A DNA stretch of 64,000 bases from Egicoccus sp. AB-alg6-2 (GTDB lineage Bacteria; Actinomycetota; Nitriliruptoria; Nitriliruptorales; Nitriliruptoraceae), in NCBI RefSeq assembly GCF_041821025.1, contig NZ_JBGUAY010000007.1, forward strand, positions 1 through 64,000. Direction: 5' to 3'. This document shows, piece after piece, positions 33,990-41,344 of this stretch. Under the pieces are notes generated by a model. The model did no database searches, was not told the DNA's origin, and was given only the letters and a program-made list of their open reading frames with translations. The first letter of the stretch is position 1; every line of letters starts with the position of its first letter. The translations under genes and the position numbers were made by a program.

Positions 33990-34014
33990 TTCAGCCGGGC
34001 CGCGGGCTGCCGAT
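33990..34014 (+). promoter_or_regulatory. sigma-28-like promoter for flbD-motA-motB-fliL
   Basis: TTCA (33990-33993), 15 nt, GCCGAT (34009-34014) followed by GAG. Leader of about 55 nt to the flbD start. Confidence 0.6.
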
Positions 34015-34074
34015 GAGTCGGAGTGAAGGGCATACGGACATGCCCGTCGTCTGCCAGCACACGGAGGTGCGGCC

Positions 34075-34317
34075 GTGATCCTCGTGCATCGATTGCGCGG
34101 CGAACCCTTGTTCGTCAACGCGGACCTGATCGAATCGATCGAGGCGACCCCGGACACGGTGCTCACCCTGGTCGACGGTCGCCGTGTCTTCGTGGACGAC
34201 GCTCCCGACGTCGTGGTCGAGCGGATCGTCGCGTTTCGTGCCTCCCTGCTGGTCGCCGCCGATGACCTGCGCTCCGGTGTGCCGACGCTGTCCATCGTGC
34301 GCGACGAGGAGCTCTGA
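34075..34317 (+). CDS. flbD: FlbD/SwrD family small flagellar protein
   Basis: 80 residues. The sequence MILVHRLRGEPLFVNADLI followed by ESIEATPDTVLTLVDGRR is a close match to the family consensus. In Bacillus the homologue SwrD raises motor torque by supporting stator function. Here it sits one base before motA, consistent with that role. GTG 34075 follows ACGGAGG. Confidence 0.9.
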   Translation: MILVHRLRGEPLFVNADLIESIEATPDTVLTLVDGRRVFVDDAPDVVVERIVAFRASLLVAADDLRSGVPTLSIVRDEEL

Positions 34318-34318
34318 C

Positions 34319-35122
34319 GTGGATCCGTTGTTCCTCGGGGGCCTGGTCCTCGCGCTGCTCGGCATCGTCATCGCGACGGTCATGGACGGCAACTCGTTCG
34401 CGCCGCTGATCGGTCCGTCCTCGTTCGTGCTCGTGTTCATGGGCGCGCTCGGCGCCGGACTCATGGCCTTCCGCAAGAGCGACGTCGGGACGATCCCGAA
34501 GTCGGCGATCAAGGCCATCAAGGGCCAGTCCCTGGACGTCCAGGACACGATCACCCAGCTGGCGCAGCTGGCCGAGGTCGCCCGCCGCGACGGCATGCTC
34601 GCGCTCGAGGCGCGCCTGGAGGGGATCGAGGACCGGTTCGTGCGGACCGGCGTCCAGCTGCTGGTCGACGGCGTCGACGAGGAGGTCCTCAAGGAGACCC
34701 TCGAGATCGAGATGACCGCCCTCGACGAGCGCCACGGCACCGCGATCAGCTTCTTCAAGGCGCTGGCCGGCTACGCCCCGACCTTCGGCATGGTCGGCAC
34801 GGTCATCGGCCTGATCAACATGCTCGGCAACCTCAGCGACCCCTCGCAGCTGGGCAAGGGCATGGCGCTCGCACTGCTCACCACCCTCTACGGCGTCATG
34901 ATCGCCAACCTGGTCTTCAACCCGATGGGTGACCGGCTGCAGCGCATGAACGACCTCGAGCTGGCCGCCATGGACGTGGCCTTGGACGGCATTCTCACCA
35001 TCCGCAGCGGGGCGAGCCCGCGTGGCGTCATCGAACGGCTGGAGTCGTACCTGCCACCCTCGGAGCGCATCGGCGTGGCGGACCGGCTCAGCGGCGGCAA
35101 GCCTGCGGAGGAGGCGGCCTGA
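34319..35122 (+). CDS. motA: flagellar motor stator protein MotA
   Basis: 267 residues. Stator ion-channel subunit with four membrane segments: two near the N terminus (about 5-50) and two at about 150-205. The cytoplasmic loop between them carries charged residues for FliG contact. GTFGMVGTVIGLINML-type sequence (APTFGMVGTVIGLI) forms the conserved third segment with proline. GTG 34319 begins one base after flbD; the stop overlaps motB (TGATG). Confidence 0.95.
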   Translation: MDPLFLGGLVLALLGIVIATVMDGNSFAPLIGPSSFVLVFMGALGAGLMAFRKSDVGTIPKSAIKAIKGQSLDVQDTITQLAQLAEVARRDGMLALEARLEGIEDRFVRTGVQLLVDGVDEEVLKETLEIEMTALDERHGTAISFFKALAGYAPTFGMVGTVIGLINMLGNLSDPSQLGKGMALALLTTLYGVMIANLVFNPMGDRLQRMNDLELAAMDVALDGILTIRSGASPRGVIERLESYLPPSERIGVADRLSGGKPAEEAA

Positions 35123-35892
35123 TGGCGCGCCCCAAGAAGAAGAAGGAGGAGGGCGGCGGTGACCGCTGGCTCGGCACCTACGGCGACATGATCACGTTGC
35201 TGCTGGCGTTCTTCGTGATGCTGTACTCGATGTCGACCGTCGACGTGCTCAAGTTCGCGAGCTTCGTGCAGGGCCTGGCGGTCCCGTTCGGCAACAACTC
35301 CGCCGAGGGCATGATGCCCGACAACAGCGGCCTGCTTCCGGATCACAACGGCCTCGACGAGCAGCAGCGCGCCGCCATCGACCAGATGGTCGAGACCGTG
35401 ACCTCGCAACAGGACACCGAGCGTTCGAAGCAGCTCGACGAGATCGCCGAGGCGATGCAGGAGGCGCTGGAGGAGGCCGGGCTCGACGCCCTGGTCGAGC
35501 AGCGACGCGAGGCGCGTGGGCTGGTGATCTCGGTGGGGACCGACGACGTGCTGTTCGGACTCGGGTCGACCGAGGTGGGGCCCCAGGGACGCGAGATCCT
35601 CGGCGCGATCGCCGACATCCTCGCCGACTTCCCCAACGACGTCATGATCGAGGGCTACACCGACGACCTCCCGCTCGCCAGACCGGGATACGACAACTGG
35701 AACCTGTCCACCGACCGCTCCATCGCGGTCCTGAAGCTGATGGTGCAGGAACACGGCCTGTCGCCGGCCAAGATCGGCGCAACGGGGTACGGCGAGTTCC
35801 GCCCGCTCGTGCCGAACACGTCGCCGGCGAACCGTGCCAAGAACCGGCGGGTCGACATCGCCGTGCTGCTGACAGAGGAGGAAACGGCATGA
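35122..35892 (+). CDS. motB: flagellar motor stator protein MotB
   Basis: 256 residues. A short basic N terminus is followed by the single membrane helix with the ion-binding Asp22 in TYGDMITLLLAFFVMLYSMS. The OmpA-like peptidoglycan-binding domain (about 125-250) has EGYTDD, NWNLSTDRS and NRRVDI. The sequence does not settle whether protons or sodium drive it; the SMS ending is also common in sodium-type MotS/PomB proteins. ATG 35122 overlaps motA. Confidence 0.95.
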   Translation: MARPKKKKEEGGGDRWLGTYGDMITLLLAFFVMLYSMSTVDVLKFASFVQGLAVPFGNNSAEGMMPDNSGLLPDHNGLDEQQRAAIDQMVETVTSQQDTERSKQLDEIAEAMQEALEEAGLDALVEQRREARGLVISVGTDDVLFGLGSTEVGPQGREILGAIADILADFPNDVMIEGYTDDLPLARPGYDNWNLSTDRSIAVLKLMVQEHGLSPAKIGATGYGEFRPLVPNTSPANRAKNRRVDIAVLLTEEETA

Positions 35893-36344
35893 GCGAGGCC
35901 GTCGTCGTCGAGGTCGAAGAGGAGACCTCGTCCAAGAAGAAGCTGCTGCTGATCGGCGCGGTCGTCGTCGTGCTGGTCGCGGGGGTCGCGGCCTGGTGGC
36001 TGTTCCTCAAGCCCGCCGGCGAGGAGGTCGCCGTCGAGCCGGCGGACGGCGCCATCGTCAGCTTCGAGCCCCTGACCACGACGCTGGGTGTGTCCGCGCC
36101 CAGCCACGCGCGTGTGACCCTGGCGGTGGTGTTGACCGAGGATGCCGACCCGACCGTCCTCGACGCCCGCAAGGCACTGTTGCAGGACGCGCTGCTGCAG
36201 GAGATCGCGACGATGGGCGCCGACCAGCTGCGCAGCGCCGAGGGCTCGGCCCAGTTGCGGGCCGCGCTGACGGAGGACGCCAAGACCATCTGGGGCGAGG
36301 ACGTGGTCCGACGCGTGGTCCTCACGGAGCTGCTCGTCCAGTGA
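35889..36344 (+). CDS. fliL: flagellar basal body-associated protein FliL
   Basis: 151 residues. A short charged cytoplasmic tail precedes one membrane helix (about 20-42: LLLIGAVVVVLVAGVAAWWLF) and a periplasmic stomatin-like domain. FliL surrounds the stator and supports torque. ATG 35889 overlaps the motB stop and follows GAGGAGGAAA. Confidence 0.88.
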   Translation: MSEAVVVEVEEETSSKKKLLLIGAVVVVLVAGVAAWWLFLKPAGEEVAVEPADGAIVSFEPLTTTLGVSAPSHARVTLAVVLTEDADPTVLDARKALLQDALLQEIATMGADQLRSAEGSAQLRAALTEDAKTIWGEDVVRRVVLTELLVQ

Positions 36345-36395
36345 CGCGGTGGTGACGCTGCGTGCCCACATGGTGACGCTCGGCGACACGACTGC

Positions 36396-36420
36396 TTGAC
36401 CCTCCCCGGCGTCGGCCGAT
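36396..36420 (+). promoter_or_regulatory. sigma-28-like promoter for fliM-fliN-fliO-fliP-fliQ-fliR
   Basis: TTGA (36396-36399), 15 nt, GCCGAT (36415-36420) followed by GGG. The flanking ACTGCTT...GGCCGATGGGC is nearly identical to the flagellin promoter. 26 nt to the fliM start. Confidence 0.65.
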
Positions 36421-36446
36421 GGGCCCACGACCCCCGTGGAGGAACC

Positions 36447-37406
36447 GTGAGCCGAGCCCTGGCCGACGTGTCTACCACGACCGTGACCCCGGTCGACTTC
36501 CGTCGGCCCAGCCGCATCAACCGGGACGCGGTCGTGGTGTTCGAGGCTGCGCACGACGCGTTCGTGCGCCGTCTCACCAGCTCGTGGACCAATTCCACCC
36601 AGGCGGCGATCGAGATCGAGCACCTCGCCACCGAGCAGCTGTCGGTGGACGACTACGTCAAGACGCTGCCGACCCCGACGCTGCTCGCGAGCGTCCGCGT
36701 GGGACCACTCGGCGCGACGGCGCTGCTCGACCTGGACCTGCCACTCGCGCTGCTGCTCGTCGAGCGGTTGCTCGGCGGTCTCGGCGACCCGGCGGAGAGC
36801 GCCGTGCCCCGCCGTCCCACCGACCTCGAGACCGACCTCATCGCCAGCGGCCTGCTTGCGCCGGCCGTGCGTGCCATCGACGAGGCACTCACCGACATCG
36901 ACGGGGAACCGTCCGAGCTGCTCGGCATCGAGACGACGCCACAGCCGATGCAGCTGTCCGCCCCCGGTGAGCTGCTGCTGCTGCTCACCTACCGGGTCGA
37001 GATTCGTGGCGACCTGCCGGCGCAGGGCCTGATCAGCATCGGCTACCCGGTCGCCCCCCTCCTCGCCCACCTCGACGAGCTCAGCGGCGGGGGCATCGAC
37101 GCCGACGACCCCGGCACCGGCCAGGCGGCACGTGGCGCCCTCCTCGACGCGGCGCTCGACCTGCGCGTGCAGCTGGGCGCATCGACGCTGCCGGCGTCGG
37201 TCCTCGCCGGACTGCAACCCGGCGACGTGCTCTCCCTCGACCACCCGATCGGCCGCCCGGCCAGCCTCGTCTGCGACGGCCAGGAGCTCGGCAGCGCCCA
37301 CCTCGGCAAGCGGGGCCGGCGCAGCGCCATCCAGATCGTCCAACCACCCGCCAGCCGCCCTCCCGCGGACCCGTTGTCCGCCATGCCCCAGGAGCTCGTG
37401 TCGTGA
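36447..37406 (+). CDS. fliM: flagellar motor switch protein FliM
   Basis: 319 residues. C-ring component between FliG and FliN. The middle domain is clear: VDFRRPSRINRDAVVVFEAAH and PLGATALLDLDLPLALLLVE then RLLGGLGDP. The C-terminal SpoA domain is at about 245-300. The short N-terminal EIDALL-type peptide that normally binds CheY-P is not visible; the protein begins about 15 residues before the conserved middle domain. GTG 36447 has GGAGG four bases upstream; no good upstream start would restore the motif. The stop overlaps fliN. Confidence 0.88.
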   Translation: MSRALADVSTTTVTPVDFRRPSRINRDAVVVFEAAHDAFVRRLTSSWTNSTQAAIEIEHLATEQLSVDDYVKTLPTPTLLASVRVGPLGATALLDLDLPLALLLVERLLGGLGDPAESAVPRRPTDLETDLIASGLLAPAVRAIDEALTDIDGEPSELLGIETTPQPMQLSAPGELLLLLTYRVEIRGDLPAQGLISIGYPVAPLLAHLDELSGGGIDADDPGTGQAARGALLDAALDLRVQLGASTLPASVLAGLQPGDVLSLDHPIGRPASLVCDGQELGSAHLGKRGRRSAIQIVQPPASRPPADPLSAMPQELVS

Positions 37407-37714
37407 CGCCCGAGACCGCCACCCGCGCCGAACTGCCCGACCTCACCGCCGGAGCGGGACCGGGCGCCCCCGGGGACCTGCACCTGCTCGCCGACGTCGA
37501 GCTGACCGTCACCGTCGAACTGGGCCGGGTCCGCCTGCCGCTGCGCGAACTGCTGCGCCTGCAGGAGGGCAGCGTGGTCGAACTCGACCGACTCGCCGGC
37601 GCCCCCGTCGACGTGCTCGCCAACGGCACCCCTGTGGCGCGCGGCGACGTGGTCGTCGTCGGTGACGAGCTCGGCGTGAGGATCTCCGAACTGCTCGGAC
37701 GGGTCGGGGCGTGA
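37403..37714 (+). CDS. fliN: flagellar motor switch protein FliN
   Basis: 103 residues. SpoA/FliN domain (about 28-100): DVELTVTVELGRVRLPLREL followed by GSVVELDRLAGAPVDVLANG. It is a plain FliN, with no CheC phosphatase domain of the FliY type, so signal termination must come from the CheX-like proteins. GTG 37403 overlaps fliM and the stop overlaps fliO. Confidence 0.94.
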   Translation: MTPETATRAELPDLTAGAGPGAPGDLHLLADVELTVTVELGRVRLPLRELLRLQEGSVVELDRLAGAPVDVLANGTPVARGDVVVVGDELGVRISELLGRVGA

Positions 37715-38205
37715 TCGACTCCCCCCTGATCGGCCTGCTGGTGCTCGCCCTCGTGGCGGCCGCACCGCTGCTGCTGCGCCGCGTGAAGGCGGGCCAGCCC
37801 GGCGGCGTCCGCGTGCTCGGACGGACTGCCCTGCACCGCAACGCCGTCGTCGCCGTCGTCGAGGTCGGCAACCGCCGCCTGCTCGTCGGCGCGGGGGAGA
37901 AGGGCATCGAAGTACTCACCGAGCTCGAGCCGGACGTCGCCGACGCCGCCACGGGTCCGGTCGCCGAGGACCCCGCGGCCCCCGGCATCGTTCTGTCGGC
38001 GCACACGGATGCTGCGCCGACCGACCTCTGCTCGACCGCGGCCACCGAGGAGGCGCTGACGGCGCTCCTCGGCCCTGCCGGATCGACCGTGGAACACGCA
38101 GGGCCAGGGATCGGCCTCGTCGACCGTCTTCGTCACCTGACGGTCCGAGTCTCGCAGCCGCAGCGCGGCGCGGGAAGGCCGCTCCGTGCAACGCTCCGCC
38201 GCTAG
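37711..38205 (+). CDS. fliO: flagellar export accessory protein FliO
   Basis: 164 residues. One N-terminal membrane helix (about 5-22) is followed by a soluble domain with VRVLGRTALHRNAVVAVVEV and GNRRLLVGAGEKGIEVL, the FliO pattern. FliO assists assembly of the FliP export-gate ring. GTG 37711 overlaps fliN; its end overlaps the fliP start by 20 nt. The C-terminal 60 residues are unconserved. Confidence 0.85.
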   Translation: MIDSPLIGLLVLALVAAAPLLLRRVKAGQPGGVRVLGRTALHRNAVVAVVEVGNRRLLVGAGEKGIEVLTELEPDVADAATGPVAEDPAAPGIVLSAHTDAAPTDLCSTAATEEALTALLGPAGSTVEHAGPGIGLVDRLRHLTVRVSQPQRGAGRPLRATLRR

Positions 38206-39046
38206 CCGTCCCCGCCGGCTCCGGCGCGGGGTCCGGCTGCTCCCGCTGCTGCTGCTCGTCGGCCTGCTCCTGGCCACCTCGGCCGTGCCCGCCCTCGCGC
38301 AGGTCGCCGACCCGGCTCCGCCGAGTGCACCGGTCACGCCGGACGAGCTCGCCGACACCGGCGGCATCGAGGACGCCAGCAGCCTGACCGTCACGCTCGA
38401 CGACGCCGAGAGCGGCCTGTCGCGCACCGTGACGCTGGTCCTGCTGCTCAGCGTCGCCGCCATGGCGCCGATCCTGCTGCTGCTGATGACCACGTTCACG
38501 CGGTTCATCATCGTGCTGAGCCTGATCCGCAACGGGCTCGGGCTCCAGACGGTCCCGCCGGCGCAGGTCCTGCTCGGTCTGGCCGTGTTCCTGACCCTCT
38601 TCGCCATGGGTCCGACCTTCTCCGAGGTCAACGAGACCGCCCTGCAGCCGATGCTGGCCGGCGAGATGGACGCGATGGAGGCGGCGACCGTCGGCTACGA
38701 GCCGTTCCGCGACTTCATGCTGGCCCAAACCCGCGAGAGCGACCTGCGGATGTTCACCGAGATGGCCGGGAAGGAGGCGCCGGCCAACGTCTCCGAGGTC
38801 GGCCCCACCACCCTGATCCCCGCCTTCGTCATCTCCGAGCTGCGCACCGCCTTCACCATCGGCTTCGTGATCTTCGTGCCGTTCCTCATCGTCGACCTGG
38901 TCGTCGCCGCGGTCCTGATGTCGCTCGGCATGGTGATGCTCCCGCCGGTGTTCGTGTCCATGCCGCTCAAGCTGCTGCTGTTCGTCCTCGTCGACGGGTG
39001 GGCCCTGATCGCCCGCTCGCTCGTGTCGTCCGTGATGGGAGGTTGA
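38186..39046 (+). CDS. fliP: flagellar export gate protein FliP
   Basis: 286 residues with a cleavable signal peptide (about 1-35, ending ALA-Q) as usual for FliP. Export-gate hallmarks are MTTFTRFIIVLSLIRNGLG, PPAQVLLGLAVFLTLFAM, and C-terminal FLIVDLVVAAVLMSLGMVML then PLKLLLFVLVDGW. FliP5-FliQ4-FliR1 form the pore inside the MS ring. GTG 38186. Confidence 0.97.
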   Translation: MQRSAASRPRRLRRGVRLLPLLLLVGLLLATSAVPALAQVADPAPPSAPVTPDELADTGGIEDASSLTVTLDDAESGLSRTVTLVLLLSVAAMAPILLLLMTTFTRFIIVLSLIRNGLGLQTVPPAQVLLGLAVFLTLFAMGPTFSEVNETALQPMLAGEMDAMEAATVGYEPFRDFMLAQTRESDLRMFTEMAGKEAPANVSEVGPTTLIPAFVISELRTAFTIGFVIFVPFLIVDLVVAAVLMSLGMVMLPPVFVSMPLKLLLFVLVDGWALIARSLVSSVMGG

Positions 39047-39053
39047 GGCCGCG

Positions 39054-39323
39054 ATGAGCGACGTACAGGTCCTCGAGATCTTCGCCAACGGGATGCTGGT
39101 CGCCTCGAAGCTCGGCGGGCCGCTGCTGGCGGTCGCCCTGATCGTCGGTGTCGGCGTGTCGCTGTTCCAGACGGTGACCCAGATCCAGGAGATGACGCTG
39201 AGCTTCGTGCCGAAGGTCATCGGGATCGCCGCCGTGCTCCTGCTCAGCGGCAACTGGATGCTGCGCGAGCTGGTCAGCTTCTCGCAGCAGCTGTGGTCCT
39301 CGATCCCCAACCTCGTCGGCTGA
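39054..39323 (+). CDS. fliQ: flagellar export gate protein FliQ
   Basis: 89 residues, two membrane helices (about 17-38 and 52-72). The family motif GVGVSLFQTVTQIQEMTLSF is at the turn. ATG 39054 follows GGGAGG, seven bases after fliP. Confidence 0.95.
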   Translation: MSDVQVLEIFANGMLVASKLGGPLLAVALIVGVGVSLFQTVTQIQEMTLSFVPKVIGIAAVLLLSGNWMLRELVSFSQQLWSSIPNLVG

Positions 39324-39354
39324 TGCGGCCGACGGGCTCCGGGAAGGGGCCCCC

Positions 39355-40137
39355 ATGGACGTGGTGATCCCGGTCGACGGCGCGTGGGCGGTCGGCCTGG
39401 TGCTCGCCGTGACGCGCGTGGCGGCGTTCGCCGTCGCCTCGCCGGTGACGGGCCGGGCGCTGCCCGCGACGGCCAGGATCGCGGTGACGTTCGCCGTCGC
39501 GCTCGCGATGGTCCAGCCGGTGCACGGGGTCGTCGAGCTCGGCGACCTGTTCGCCGCCGGCGCCGTCAACGCGATGATCGGGGCCGCGCTCGGCTGGATC
39601 AGCGGCCTGATCCTGCACATGTTCACCTCGGCCGGCGGGATCATCGACCTCGCGTCCGGCCTGTCGATGGCCACCGTCTTCGACCCGATGCAGGGCGACT
39701 CCGGCGGGGTGTTCTCGCGACTGTTCCACCTCACGGGCATGGCGCTGTTCTTCGTCGGCGGGGGACTGGCCCTGATCATCGGCGGGCTGGTCGCCAGCGC
39801 CCGGCTGCTCCCGCTCGGTGCCGCGCTGTCACCCTCGCCCGGCCTGACCGGACTGGTGGTCGAGCTGGTCTCGCAGCTGATGCGCTCCGCCGTCGAGTTC
39901 GCGCTCCCCGTCATCGGCGTGCTGCTCATGCTCGAGCTGGCCCTGGGCCTGGCCGCCCGCTTCGCACCGCAGGCCAACATCTTCATGCTCGGCATGCCGG
40001 TCAAGATCCTGGCGGCGATCACCGTCGTCGGCTCGGCGTGGGTGCTGTTCCCCGACGCCATCAACGGTGTCGAGACCACCGTGATGCAGTCGATGGAGGC
40101 CGTCATGCGCGGCCTTGGCGCCACCACCCCGGCCTGA
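39355..40137 (+). CDS. fliR: flagellar export gate protein FliR
   Basis: 260 residues, about six membrane segments. Conserved FAVASPVTGRALPATARIAVT, LMLELALGLAARFAPQ, NIFMLGMPVKI. It is the single subunit that tops the FliP/FliQ gate and recruits FlhB. ATG 39355 follows GGGAAGGGG. Confidence 0.95.
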   Translation: MDVVIPVDGAWAVGLVLAVTRVAAFAVASPVTGRALPATARIAVTFAVALAMVQPVHGVVELGDLFAAGAVNAMIGAALGWISGLILHMFTSAGGIIDLASGLSMATVFDPMQGDSGGVFSRLFHLTGMALFFVGGGLALIIGGLVASARLLPLGAALSPSPGLTGLVVELVSQLMRSAVEFALPVIGVLLMLELALGLAARFAPQANIFMLGMPVKILAAITVVGSAWVLFPDAINGVETTVMQSMEAVMRGLGATTPA

Positions 40138-40175
40138 CGGGCGCTCAGCGGCCGCGGGAGGGAGGAGGACATCCC

Positions 40176-40200
40176 TTGAGTGGTCACGCTGCGTGCCGAC
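40176..40200 (+). promoter_or_regulatory. sigma-28-like promoter for flhB-flhA
   Basis: TTGA (40176-40179), 15 nt, GCCGAC (40195-40200) followed by GGG. Leader of about 70 nt before flhB. Confidence 0.6.
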
Positions 40201-40276
40201 GGGGCCACGCAGCGGAAGGATCCGCGCTCCGCAGGGCCACGGACGGACCGGTCTCGACGACCGAGGTAGTCGTACC

Positions 40277-41344
40277 GTGGCAAAGGATGGGCGGACCGAG
40301 AAGGCCACCCCGCAGCGTCGCAAGAAGGCCCGCGACGAGGGGACGGTCGCTCGCTCACAGGAGGTCGCCGTCGCGGCCTCGTTCGCCGCACTCGTCGGCA
40401 TCCTCGCCCTCACCGGTCCCAACGCCGTCCGCCAGACCCAGGGACATTTCAGCGAGGTGTTCCGAACCGCCGGCAACGCCGACGCGCTCGCGGCCTCCGG
40501 TCCCCGCGCCCTGCAGATGGTGATCGTGCTCGCCGGCCCGTTCCTCGCCGGCGCGGTGCTGGCCGGTGTGGCCGCCGGCGTGAGCCAGGTCGGCTTCAAG
40601 GTCAACATGAAGCTGGCCAAGCCCAAGCTCAAGAACCTCTCGCCCAAGAAGGGGCTCGAGAAGCTCAAGCCCGTCGTCGCCTCCTGGGAGCTGATCCGCT
40701 CCATGGTCAAGCTCGGGGCCGTCGCCGTCGTGGTCTGGCCGACCCTGTCGACCTGGCAGCAGCACCTGCAGACCGACCGCACCCTCGACGGCGCCATCCA
40801 GCGTCTCAGTGGGGTCTACGGGACCATCATCCTGCGCGCCGCCGTGCTGGCGCTGGCCATCGCCGCCGCCGACTACGCCTACCAGAAGTGGCGGACGAAC
40901 ACCCAGATGAAGATGAGCCACCACGACATCAAGCGCGAGCACAAGGACAGCGAGGGCGACCCGCTGGTCCGTGCGCAGCGCCGTCGCCGCGCCAGCGAGC
41001 TGTCCCGCAACCGCATGATGCGCGACGTCGCGACCGCCGACGTGCTCATCACCAACCCGACCCACCTGTGCGTCGCGCTGCGCTACGACCCCGCCGAGGG
41101 TGCGCCGCGCGTCGTCGCGAAGGGCGCCGATCTCGTGGCCGACAAGCTCAAGTCCGTCGCGCGCCGTCACGGCGTGCCGATCACCCCGAACGTCCCGCTC
41201 GCCCGGGCCCTGTTCAAGCAGTGCAAGGTCGGCCACCACGTGCCGGCGGCCCTCTACGAAGCGGTCGCCGTGGTGCTCGCCACCGCCTACCGCCGCTCGG
41301 GCCGTGGTCCGGGCAGCCGCCTGCTGCAGCGTGGTGCCGCATGA
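40277..41344 (+). CDS. flhB: flagellar export switch protein FlhB
   Basis: 355 residues. Starts KDGRTEKATPQRRKKARDEG, the family N terminus, followed by four membrane segments. The cytoplasmic domain has the autocleavage site NPTH (Asn260-Pro261) in ITNPTHLCVALRYD and the conserved VAKGADLVADKLK. It switches export from hook to filament substrates after FliK signals. GTG 40277 has GAGGT eight bases upstream. Its stop overlaps flhA (ATGA). Confidence 0.96.
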   Translation: MAKDGRTEKATPQRRKKARDEGTVARSQEVAVAASFAALVGILALTGPNAVRQTQGHFSEVFRTAGNADALAASGPRALQMVIVLAGPFLAGAVLAGVAAGVSQVGFKVNMKLAKPKLKNLSPKKGLEKLKPVVASWELIRSMVKLGAVAVVVWPTLSTWQQHLQTDRTLDGAIQRLSGVYGTIILRAAVLALAIAAADYAYQKWRTNTQMKMSHHDIKREHKDSEGDPLVRAQRRRRASELSRNRMMRDVATADVLITNPTHLCVALRYDPAEGAPRVVAKGADLVADKLKSVARRHGVPITPNVPLARALFKQCKVGHHVPAALYEAVAVVLATAYRRSGRGPGSRLLQRGAA

